In this document: positions 1-4,952 of the stretch, in pieces
Numbering within the stretch: position 1 is the stretch's first letter
Layout: every line of letters begins with the position of its first letter
Source of the DNA: Thermococcus sp.
Lineage (GTDB): Archaea > Methanobacteriota_B > Thermococci > Thermococcales > Thermococcaceae
Direction: 5' to 3'
Assembly: GCA_027065835.1 (NCBI GenBank)
Contig: JAMONK010000246.1
Coordinates: 1-5,161, forward strand
Length of the DNA stretch: 5,161 nt
Program-made: the position numbers and the translations under genes
The notes under the pieces: model-generated
What the model was told of the DNA's origin: nothing
Seen by the model: the letters and a program-made list of their open reading frames with translations, nothing else
The model's database searches: none

Positions 1-1
1 G

Positions 2-1351
2 GAACTGGGCTTTGCTCCCCTTAAGGGTGAGGAGGCCGTGAGGGAGCGGCGGAGCATCATAGTCGGCATAGACCCCGGGATAACCGTGGGCATCGGGGCC
101 GTTGACCTGAACGGTAGGGTAGTTGCCCTTTACAGTGAGAGGAACATGCCTATCGGGGAGGTGTTTCGGTTCGTGAGCAACATCGGCCATCCCATCGTGG
201 TCGCCACCGACGTCTCCCCGGCACCGGGTTTCGTCGAGAAGATAGCCCGCTCTTTTAAAGCCCTGCTCTTCGTGCCCAGGGAGAGCCTTCGGGTCGAAGA
301 GAAGAACGAACTCCTCAAAACCCTGGGAGTCGACGCAGACGACGATCATCAGAGGGACGCCCTGGCTGCCGCCTACAAGGCGTACCTCAGGATAAAACCA
401 AAGCTGGAGCACGTTGACGCAAAGCTCCGGGAGGCCGGCCTCATGGGAAAGGCCGAGGAGATAAAGGCCCTCGTCATTCAGGGCTACAACCTCGGTGAGG
501 CCATGCAGAGGGCCACCGTCAGGGAGAGACCGAAGGCTGAGGGGGAGAAGCCTGCCGAGAAACCTGCGGTTGACCTCGGCCCTTATCTAAAACGCATAAG
601 GGAACTTGAAAGACAGCTTGAGCTCCTTGAACGGGAGAACCGGGAGTTAAAAGGGATAATCAGGGAGCAGAGGGAGACGATAGGCAAACTTGAGCGTAGG
701 ATAGCGGACTACGATGAGGAGGTCAGGAAACAGATCCTCCGTGAGAGGGAGCTTGAGGCCAAAGTGAAGCGTATAGAGGTGCTTGAGAAGGAGCTCCGTG
801 AGGCTAAGGCCGTAATTGAGCGCCTCGGTAGGGACCTCGTCCAGGTTAAGAGGATGAACGTTGTTGAGATCCGTGGAAGTGCGGTCCCCCTGAAAGTTAT
901 GGAGATTCTGAGCTGGCGTGAACTCGACAGGCTGAAACGGGACGTTGGTATAAAGAGGGGAGACGTCCTCTTCGTGGTCAACCCGGCGGGGGCCGGACGT
1001 GGAATAGCGGAGGAGCTGGTGGAGAGAAAGATACGCGCGCTCATAACCGAAAAACCCCTTCCTGAGCCGGTCAGGAACGTTCTTAGGGAGGCCCATATAC
1101 CTTTTTTCACGGCCGAGGAACTCGACGTTAAGCGCGTTGATGAGTTTGCGGTAGTTGAGAGGGAGACCCTCGAGAATGCGGTGAGGGAACTACTGGAGAG
1201 GTGGGAGGAGGAGGACCGTGAGAGGGAGGCGAAAAGGCTGCTGCACCTCGTGGAGGAGTACCGCATCGAGAGGGTTAAGGAGCTCCGGAGAAGGGCCCAG
1301 AGGGAACGGAGATCGCGGGGTCAGGGTACGGGGGAATCGAATAAACCTTGA
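2..1351 (+). CDS. DUF460 (COG2433) family predicted RNase H-fold nuclease, 5'-truncated by window edge
   Basis: The reading frame is open to the window edge. A GTG at 38 could serve as a start, but the in-frame codons before it (ELGFAPLKGEEAV) look like coding sequence, and this family normally runs to about 600-650 residues, so I read this as the C-terminal two thirds. Numbering from the GTG at 38, residues 7-20 (IIVGIDPGITVGIG) form the first strand of an RuvC/YqgF-like RNase H fold with Asp12. TDVS (Asp58) and DDDHQRDALAAAY (Asp101-103, Asp107) supply the other expected acidic residues. A charged coiled coil covers about 182-278. It is followed by a mixed alpha/beta domain starting near 'MNVVEIRGSAVPL', containing the glycine-rich segment NPAGAGRG, and then a very basic and acidic helical tail. 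The substrate is unknown; a nucleic-acid role is inferred from the fold. Its stop lies 9 bp from the stop of the converging regulator gene. Confidence 0.85.
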   Translation, partial: ELGFAPLKGEEAVRERRSIIVGIDPGITVGIGAVDLNGRVVALYSERNMPIGEVFRFVSNIGHPIVVATDVSPAPGFVEKIARSFKALLFVPRESLRVEEKNELLKTLGVDADDDHQRDALAAAYKAYLRIKPKLEHVDAKLREAGLMGKAEEIKALVIQGYNLGEAMQRATVRERPKAEGEKPAEKPAVDLGPYLKRIRELERQLELLERENRELKGIIREQRETIGKLERRIADYDEEVRKQILRERELEAKVKRIEVLEKELREAKAVIERLGRDLVQVKRMNVVEIRGSAVPLKVMEILSWRELDRLKRDVGIKRGDVLFVVNPAGAGRGIAEELVERKIRALITEKPLPEPVRNVLREAHIPFFTAEELDVKRVDEFAVVERETLENAVRELLERWEEEDREREAKRLLHLVEEYRIERVKELRRRAQRERRSRGQGTGESNKP

Positions 1352-1360
1352 ACCCGGTAG

Positions 1361-1657
1361 CTAAACGGTATTTAAGGCCTCTTTCAGTGCCCTGAGGTAC
1401 TCTCCCGTCTTTTCCATCCCTTTCTCGGTTATCCTCACCGCGGTCCTAGGCCTGTCGGCGAAGACCTTGTAGATTTCAACGTAATCGGCTTTTTCGAGGG
1501 TCTTTAGATGGGAATCGAGGTTTCCGGGGGTGACCTCAAGGACGTCCAACAGCTCCTTGAAGAGAGCCTTTCCCCTGGGCAGGAGGTAGAGCATTATCCC
1601 CAGCCTTATCGGGCTGCCCAGGATATGGTTTTTTGCCAGCTCCTTCAGGGGCTCCAT
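1361..1657 (-). CDS. Winged-helix transcriptional regulator (HTH_34/ArsR-like), module copy 1
   Basis: This 98-residue protein is a single winged-helix DNA-binding domain. Helix 1 carries the L-G-S-P-I-R-L signature (13-19), typical of small archaeal ArsR/MarR-like regulators. A helix-turn-helix follows, with its recognition helix at about 44-56 (TPGNLDSHLKTLEKA). The wing (60-77) contains F66, R69-P70-R71 and ITEKG, and a C-terminal helix probably serves dimerisation. No metal-binding cysteines are present, so a redox or metal sensor of the classical ArsR kind is unlikely. The ATG is preceded 3 nt away by a perfect GGTGAT ribosome-binding site. The gene follows the membrane-protein gene by 4 bp and should be co-transcribed with it. 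It is a paralogue of the regulator at 3815-4111: 41 of 98 positions are identical without gaps. Its likely role, inferred, is autoregulation of its own operon. Confidence 0.9.
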   Translation of the reverse strand: MEPLKELAKNHILGSPIRLGIMLYLLPRGKALFKELLDVLEVTPGNLDSHLKTLEKADYVEIYKVFADRPRTAVRITEKGMEKTGEYLRALKEALNTV

Positions 1658-1660
1658 GGT

Positions 1661-1666
1661 ATCACC
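1661..1666 (-). promoter_or_regulatory. Shine-Dalgarno site GGTGAT of regulator copy 1, containing the upstream stop codon
   Basis: GGTGAT matches the anti-Shine-Dalgarno end of archaeal 16S rRNA and sits 3 nt before the ATG at 1657. The TGA inside it is the stop codon of the preceding membrane-protein gene, so termination and re-initiation are physically coupled. This supports the ATG at 1655-1657 as the true start. Confidence 0.8.
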
Positions 1667-2279
1667 GTTCTATCGCCCTGAAGGCCGAGTAGAGGTACCA
1701 CAGGATCGTGAGGCTGAACCCCGTGGTTACTACGAAGCTCGCCCAGGTGATCGTCCCGCTCTTCATGTTCCACACGATGGGAATTGCGAGGAGGGGCAGT
1801 ATGAAAGACGGCACCATCTCGAACTCGCACCTGCCCCGGGTCATCACCAGCCACTGTCCGAGGAGTGAGATTCCGATGAAGCTCAGAAACCCAACCCCGA
1901 ATCTCGCGTCCGCGTTAACGCCTATCGAGGTCATTGATGGAATTACCCACCATCCCACCGCGCTACCCACCACCCACGGAAGCGCCACCAGGATGACGAT
2001 CTTGCGCCCGTTTCTCCGGGAGTTCGGGTAGAACGTCGAGTAAAGCCCTTTGAGCCGGTTCCAGATTTTGATGGTTAAAGGAACCGCGAGGGCTATCGCA
2101 ACCATCCAGTACCCGAGTGAGACGGGTCCCCTCAGCGTGACCAAACCGTTCAACAGGTAATAAAACGCCATGACGGAAAGCCAGAGTGCGAAGTTCATCG
2201 CACTGTACATTTTCTCGGCAGCTATCAACTTACCTTCCACCCTCTCAAGGACGTCTTTAAGTTCCTTCACATCCTCCAT
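1662..2279 (-). CDS. Six-helix membrane protein of unknown function, partner of regulator copy 1
   Basis: I place the start at the ATG at 2277-2279 (MEDVKELKDV, 205 residues). A GTG nine bases upstream is in frame, but it lies inside the GGTGAT ribosome-binding site (2284-2289), so it is not a credible start. Residues 1-27 form a charged amphipathic helix (E/K-rich, heptad-like leucines and valines). Hydrophobic segments follow at about 29-49, 54-72, 94-114, 127-146, 155-171 and 177-198, with a basic polar loop (NSRRNGRK) after the second. No catalytic motif, signal peptide or transporter signature is visible. The layout matches the protein at 4113-4694, and the N-terminal helices align (shared E-L-x4-L, V-E, L, A, K, Y and W positions). 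The gene heads a two-gene operon with a winged-helix regulator, so a role as membrane sensor or as target of that regulator is inferred. I do not recognise a named family. Confidence 0.85.
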   Translation of the reverse strand: MEDVKELKDVLERVEGKLIAAEKMYSAMNFALWLSVMAFYYLLNGLVTLRGPVSLGYWMVAIALAVPLTIKIWNRLKGLYSTFYPNSRRNGRKIVILVALPWVVGSAVGWWVIPSMTSIGVNADARFGVGFLSFIGISLLGQWLVMTRGRCEFEMVPSFILPLLAIPIVWNMKSGTITWASFVVTTGFSLTILWYLYSAFRAIER

Positions 2280-2283
2280 ACCA

Positions 2284-2317
2284 ATCACCGTTCCAATTTG
2301 GGGGGCTCCCTATTTAT
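2284..2317 (-). promoter_or_regulatory. Promoter and Shine-Dalgarno of the copy 1 module
   Basis: Reading on the minus strand, an archaeal TATA-like box ATAAATA lies at 2311-2317, about 32-38 nt before the ATG at 2279, and GGTGAT (2284-2289) lies 4 nt before it. Transcription would start near 2288-2291, giving a very short leader. A perfect 9-nt palindrome CCAATTTGG (2293-2301) lies between the TATA box and the ribosome-binding site, where a repressor could act. No start site was measured; the assignment rests on spacing alone. Confidence 0.6.
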
Positions 2318-2323
2318 GGGGTT

Positions 2324-2351
2324 GAGTTTCTCTGGATTTCAGAGCAAAACT
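2324..2351. promoter_or_regulatory. Candidate operator: shared 12-mer plus interrupted inverted repeat between divergent genes
   Basis: The region between the divergent membrane-protein and KaiC-like genes holds GAGTTTCTCTGG (2324-2335), the exact reverse complement of which (CCAGAGAAACTC) also occurs in the promoter of the second module at 4703-4714. Here it is one arm of an interrupted dyad: AGTTTCTCTG (2325-2334), a 5-nt spacer, then CAGAG (2340-2344), two extra bases and AAACT (2347-2351). It lies just upstream of the TATA box of the minus-strand operon. A regulator bound here could control that operon and perhaps the plus-strand gene as well. That function is inferred from symmetry and recurrence. 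Confidence 0.45.
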
Positions 2352-2404
2352 GCAACCTTCTCCTGGAATTTGACCATGGGAATCCCAAACTACTTGAGAT
2401 AAAG

Positions 2405-2441
2405 TTAAATATCATTGCACATATTAGAATTTTGGGTGAGG
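2405..2441 (+). promoter_or_regulatory. Promoter and Shine-Dalgarno of the KaiC-like gene
   Basis: TTAAATAT at 2405-2412, preceded by an A/G-rich BRE-like stretch, is a plausible archaeal TATA box. A start site about 25 nt downstream would fall near 2432-2436, at the GGGTGAGG Shine-Dalgarno (2434-2441). That site is 5 nt before the GTG at 2447 and decides the start: the earlier in-frame TTG at 2432 lies before this site and has no ribosome-binding site of its own. An 11-nt palindrome TGGGAATCCCA (2377-2387) lies just upstream. Confidence 0.6.
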
Positions 2442-2446
2442 AACTG

Positions 2447-3196
2447 GTGGAAGTTCTGACAACGGGTATCCCTACTCTCGATGATGCCATCGGTGGAGGC
2501 CTGCTGGAGGACAGCAACCTCCTGATAGTCTACGATACGTACTCCTATGGATGGGCCCTGGCCTTTGAAGTGCTCCGGAATCGGATGAAGCTGGGGGACT
2601 TCGGTGTCATACTGGACTCCGTGATGCCCCTCTCCCACCTTAAGATGGAGCTTAACGTCATTAACTTTGACGTTGAGAAAGAGGGAAAGGAGGGGAATCT
2701 GGCTATCATGGATCTATTCTCCTCCTTCTACGGAATAACGTACCCCGACCTGGATTTCGTTTATACCGATACCAGCATAGACTCCTCCACGTTCCTTCCA
2801 AAATACACCGGTATGTACAGACGCATTTTAAGCGAGAAGATACTGGACAGGCGGCCCATAGGGGTGGATTCTACCATAGACGGTCTTGCGTTCCTCCTCG
2901 GAGAGGAAGCCTTCGTGAGGGTCTTCCAGAACATAATCGCCCTTAAGGAGAAGGCGCGGGTGACGGAGGATAGAAAGAGGCCCCTCAACATACTTCTCCT
3001 AAACAAGGGAAGGGCCTCCGAGAGTCTGATGGCGTGGATCTCCCTGTACAGCCAGTACGTTATAGAATTCTCCTCATCGAGCTCGGGCGTGGAGAGGATG
3101 TTTATACGGAAATCCCCGCTTCCCGATTTTGCTCCAAGGGAGGAGGGCTATTCCTTCTCCATACGGAAGGGTAGAATAAAACTGGAGGAACCTTAG
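2447..3196 (+). CDS. KaiC/RadA-like RecA-fold protein with degenerate Walker A (probable non-canonical or inactive ATPase)
   Basis: With the GTG start the protein has 249 residues. Its N-terminus (MEVLTTGIPTLDDAIGGGLL) is the hallmark opening of archaeal KaiC/RadA-like ATPases, which normally continue into a GxxGxGKT P-loop. Here that position reads NLLIVYDTYSYGWALAFEVL (24-43), with no lysine and no GKT, so the phosphate-binding loop is lost. The rest of the fold is recognisable: the strand GVILDS (53-58), the 'xxFDVEKEGKEGNLAIMDLFSS' segment (about 73-93), a Walker B-like strand PIGVDSTIDGLAF (137-149) retaining Asp141, and a terminal strand near YVIEF (204-208). The substrate and partners are unknown. 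Known relatives act in signalling or recombination, so a pseudo-ATPase or regulatory role is possible. It is a single gene with its own promoter, divergent from the copy 1 module; its 3' end meets the protease gene tail to tail. Confidence 0.75.
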   Translation: MEVLTTGIPTLDDAIGGGLLEDSNLLIVYDTYSYGWALAFEVLRNRMKLGDFGVILDSVMPLSHLKMELNVINFDVEKEGKEGNLAIMDLFSSFYGITYPDLDFVYTDTSIDSSTFLPKYTGMYRRILSEKILDRRPIGVDSTIDGLAFLLGEEAFVRVFQNIIALKEKARVTEDRKRPLNILLLNKGRASESLMAWISLYSQYVIEFSSSSSGVERMFIRKSPLPDFAPREEGYSFSIRKGRIKLEEP

Positions 3197-3205
3197 CGGC
3201 GCTAA
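3193..3205. other. 13-nt palindrome spanning two converging stop codons
   Basis: TTAGCGGCGCTAA has six complementary base pairs around one central G. The left arm contains the TAG stop of the KaiC-like gene (3194-3196) and the right arm the TAG stop of the protease gene on the other strand (3202-3204). As RNA it would form only a short hairpin. On the plus strand a pyrimidine-rich stretch follows (3208-3226, TTTTCCCCTCTCTTTTC-like) and could help end transcription. Bidirectional termination is a guess. Confidence 0.35.
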
Positions 3206-3822
3206 CGGTTTTCCCCTCTCTTTTCAACCCTTAGGACGGCCAGTCCAGCGAGGTTCGCGGAGGAGTGTAGAACAACGGCCGGAACGATCCCACCGAGTGC
3301 GAAGAGATAGCCTGCCAAAGAACCGAGTATAAATGCACCGATAACCCCAAAGGCTTTCTCGCCCCTACCTCCTTCGAAAGCCATCCAGTGCGGCAGTGCG
3401 AAAAGGAGCGCCGAGAAAGCAACCGCACTCCGGAGATAGCCGTAACCGAGTAGATAGCCCTCCACAAGCCCCCTGTTGAGGAGCTCCTCGCTTAGGGGCG
3501 CTAGGAACAAAAGAAGCAAGAATCTCTCGATGCCCTTTGGCAGAAACTCCGGAACATCCGCATCTTTCTGGAGCAGATTGAGAACGAGTGAAACCCCAAA
3601 GCCGAGGAGGAATGCCTGAGAGAGGTAGTTCCATCCCCTGAAGAGGCCGAACCTACCCGGACCTCCCATGAGCCATACCCCCACCGTGGAAAGAAGGAGC
3701 ATCGAGACCTGCATAACTGGACCCGCCCTTTGCGGGCTTCTCCGAGCGGTGAGGGAGGCCATCATGGAGGAGGGCATGAAAACCGGGAGCCACAGGAGAA
3801 GGGCAAAGAGGAATTCAATCAT
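3202..3822 (-). CDS. CPBP-family (CAAX/Abi) intramembrane glutamic-type protease
   Basis: All three motifs of the CPBP (CAAX protease, Rce1-like) family are present, numbering from the ATG at 3822: SEELLNRG with E112-E113 and R117 (EExxxR), FALPH with F141 and H145 (FxxxH), and HSSAN with H186 and N190 (HxxxN). They lie in hydrophobic helices, and other membrane segments are near 3-19, 36-52, 66-84, 100-110, 132-148, 158-178 and 180-196. The catalytic set is intact, so the protein should be active in membrane proteolysis; the substrate is unknown. I prefer the ATG at 3820-3822 (206 residues). It overlaps the 3' end of the regulator gene by 8 nt and has GGGAGG about 9 nt upstream; an in-frame TTG at 3826-3828 would add two residues. 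The gene is third in an operon with a membrane protein and a regulator, so it may process the membrane protein or be induced by the same signal. That link is inferred. Confidence 0.88.
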   Translation of the reverse strand: MIEFLFALLLWLPVFMPSSMMASLTARRSPQRAGPVMQVSMLLLSTVGVWLMGGPGRFGLFRGWNYLSQAFLLGFGVSLVLNLLQKDADVPEFLPKGIERFLLLLFLAPLSEELLNRGLVEGYLLGYGYLRSAVAFSALLFALPHWMAFEGGRGEKAFGVIGAFILGSLAGYLFALGGIVPAVVLHSSANLAGLAVLRVEKRGENR

Positions 3823-4111
3823 TTCCAACGGCCTCCCTCAGGATTTCAAGGACTTCTTTGAGCTCTTCGGTTCCTTTATCCGTTATCTCCACGAACTTCC
3901 TCGGCCGTCTCCCGAAGCCGTGGTATGTTCTCACGATTCCAGCATCCTCAAGCGCCTTCAGGTGGAACTCGAGGTTGCCCGAAGTGAGCTTCAGGGCCTT
4001 TCTCATGTCGGAGAAGGTCGTTCTCTCCCTTGAGAGCAGGTAGAGGGCTATCGCCAGCCTCGTAGGGTTCCCCAGTGGAGATTTTGAGAGCCCCGCAAGT
4101 TCATCTATCAT
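3815..4111 (-). CDS. Winged-helix transcriptional regulator (HTH_34/ArsR-like), module copy 2
   Basis: This is a 98-residue single-domain winged-helix protein and the paralogue of the regulator at 1361-1657 (41 of 98 identical positions, no gaps). Conserved blocks are LGNPTRLAIALYLLSR (13-28, helix 1), the recognition helix around TSGNLEFHLKALEDAG (43-58), the wing with F66, R69-P70-R71 and V-x-I-T-D-K-G (74-80), and a C-terminal helix ending LREAV. The first 12 residues and the helix before the recognition helix (34-42) differ most between copies, so effector or partner specificity may have diverged while DNA contact stayed similar. The ATG follows the stop of the membrane-protein gene by one base, and the coding end overlaps the protease start by 8 nt, so all three should be on one transcript. 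It is the likely DNA-binding partner of the dyad at 4701-4719, by inference. Confidence 0.9.
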   Translation of the reverse strand: MIDELAGLSKSPLGNPTRLAIALYLLSRERTTFSDMRKALKLTSGNLEFHLKALEDAGIVRTYHGFGRRPRKFVEITDKGTEELKEVLEILREAVGND

Positions 4112-4112
4112 C

Positions 4113-4694
4113 TCACTCCCTCATGGCCTTTCTGAGGGTCAGATAGGCGCCGGTTGCAAACGCCATTGACAGTACGAGTGTGGTGTAAGCTCCCTTTGTC
4201 ATGGGGACTCTATCGTAGGGAACACTCAGCACCAGGGTCATGGCCCCGATGACTACTTTATCCCATCCTCCCCGACGGAAAGCGTAGTCTACGGCCGCCA
4301 GGGCGAGCATCCCGGCACCGATAGAAACAAGTAACGAGAACCACACATCGTTGGTCATGAGGCCAGCCGTCACGATGACCAACGGCCAGACGAGGACTTG
4401 GGCGAGTACGTACTTTACGTCGAGTCTCGTCTTTCTCCCCAGAACCGTTTCTATTTCCTCCACCTTTTTCGAAGCCTTGGATTCTTCAACGGCAAAGATG
4501 AGCACCGCAGACGCCGAGAGGAGAACCACGGATGAATCGACGGACGTTCCCGTGTAGGCCGCAATAACGGATGAGAGAACGTATATCACCGGAAACGCCG
4601 CCGCCCAGTAGAGGTACAGAATCGAGTTGTAGGCTTTCTTGGCGAAGTTTAACTCCCTCTCAACGACCTTCAATGTTTCATTCAGCTCCTCCAT
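4113..4694 (-). CDS. Six-helix membrane protein of unknown function, partner of regulator copy 2
   Basis: This 193-residue protein starts with a charged amphipathic helix (1-23, MEELNETLKVVERELNFAKK...) and then has hydrophobic segments at about 25-47, 54-69, 94-113, 117-137, 146-159 and 167-187. A charged, helix-forming cytoplasmic-type loop (70-92, ESKASKKVEEIETVLGRK) separates the second and third. The arrangement is the same as in the protein at 1662-2279, and the N-terminal helices align. Beyond that the membrane segments share little, so it is a diverged homologue or an analogue. No enzyme or transport motif is visible. The ATG at 4692-4694 has GGGTGG three to four bases upstream and a TATA box 31-38 nt upstream. 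It is first in an operon with a winged-helix regulator and a CPBP protease. A role as a sensor that passes a membrane signal to the regulator is inferred from context only. Confidence 0.85.
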   Translation of the reverse strand: MEELNETLKVVERELNFAKKAYNSILYLYWAAAFPVIYVLSSVIAAYTGTSVDSSVVLLSASAVLIFAVEESKASKKVEEIETVLGRKTRLDVKYVLAQVLVWPLVIVTAGLMTNDVWFSLLVSIGAGMLALAAVDYAFRRGGWDKVVIGAMTLVLSVPYDRVPMTKGAYTTLVLSMAFATGAYLTLRKAMRE

Positions 4695-4700
4695 GTTCCC

Positions 4701-4719
4701 ACCCAGAGAAACTCCGGGT
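4701..4719. promoter_or_regulatory. Candidate operator: 19-nt near-perfect dyad in the copy 2 promoter
   Basis: ACCCAGAGAAACTCCGGGT is symmetric about the central AAA: ACCC-A-GAG against CTC-C-GGGT, with seven of eight half-site positions matching. It lies between the TATA box (4725-4732) and the start codon (4694), over the expected transcription start, a classic repressor position. Its core CCAGAGAAACTC recurs exactly near the copy 1 promoter (2324-2335, opposite strand). A winged-helix dimer would fit 8-nt half-sites. Binding by the neighbouring regulator is inferred. Confidence 0.6.
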
Positions 4720-4724
4720 TCCTC

Positions 4725-4732
4725 TTTAAATA
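4725..4732 (-). promoter_or_regulatory. TATA box of the copy 2 operon
   Basis: On the minus strand TATTTAAA lies 31-38 nt before the ATG at 4694, the same spacing as in the copy 1 module. The bases upstream are G/C-rich, so the BRE is weak. The leader would be only about 8 nt. The promoter would drive the membrane protein, regulator and protease genes together. Confidence 0.65.
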
Positions 4733-4742
4733 CCCGCCCGGA

Positions 4743-4759
4743 AGTTTGCGCCCCAAACT
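4743..4759. repeat. Inverted repeat at the 3' end of the small gene
   Basis: AGTTTG (4743-4748) and CAAACT (4754-4759) are perfect 6-bp arms around a 5-nt spacer. The repeat overlaps the TAG stop of the small minus-strand gene and lies just upstream of the copy 2 TATA box. It could be a weak terminator hairpin, though no T-run follows, or an upstream regulatory element. Its AGTTT/AAACT arm ends resemble those of the dyad at 2325-2351. Confidence 0.35.
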
Positions 4760-4952
4760 AACCGCCGGCCCTCGCCAGCCGGAGCTTCTCCATGAAGCGC
4801 CTGACTTCCTCGGTAGAACCTTCGATTAGAATCCTGCTGAGGAGGATCCCATTGCGTTCAATCCTCCCGAGGAGGCTCAGTCTAACCTCCGCCCCGCTCT
4901 TCCTTCGTATCTCCTCAAGCTCCTCCGGTGGAATTGCGGTCTCGATAATCAA
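4758..4952 (-). CDS. Small conserved-looking protein of unknown function (64 residues), ACT-like fold predicted
   Basis: A TTG start at 4950-4952 is well supported: a perfect GGAGGT Shine-Dalgarno (4959-4964) lies 6 nt upstream. The 64-residue product begins MIIETAIPPEELEEIRRKSG and ends in a basic helix (EEVRRFMEKLRLARAGG). By eye its order is strand (2-7), helix (8-19), strand (21-31), strand (34-43), helix (45-60), the beta-alpha-beta-beta-alpha order of ACT-like or ferredoxin-like small domains. There are no cysteines and no catalytic motif. I do not recognise the family. Its first 38 bases overlap, in another frame, the end of the upstream partial gene, so the two are probably translationally linked. 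It ends 63 bp before the start of the copy 2 operon. Confidence 0.65.
   Translation of the reverse strand: MIIETAIPPEELEEIRRKSGAEVRLSLLGRIERNGILLSRILIEGSTEEVRRFMEKLRLARAGG

Noticed and set aside
709..1266. Long minus-strand open frame opposite the DUF460 gene, serine- and leucine-rich
   Set aside because: It is the antisense of the Glu/Arg-rich coiled coil, which yields Ser/Leu/Phe codons; low-complexity product and no ribosome-binding site.
1708..2031. Plus-strand open frame opposite the copy 1 membrane protein
   Set aside because: The product shows no domain or fold pattern, and the minus-strand frame has promoter, ribosome-binding site, clear membrane helices and an operon partner.
2280..2288. 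Earlier GTG start for the copy 1 membrane protein
   Set aside because: The GTG is part of the GGTGAT ribosome-binding site of the ATG at 2279.
2324..2351. Interrupted dyad considered as a transcription terminator
   Set aside because: It lies between divergent genes, where no transcript should end, and no T-run follows.
2432..2446. Earlier TTG start for the KaiC-like gene
   Set aside because: It lies upstream of the GGGTGAGG site and has no ribosome-binding site of its own; the GTG at 2447 is correctly spaced.
3668..4033. Plus-strand open frame across the protease-regulator junction
   Set aside because: It is antisense to two well-supported genes and crosses their boundary; no recognisable protein features.
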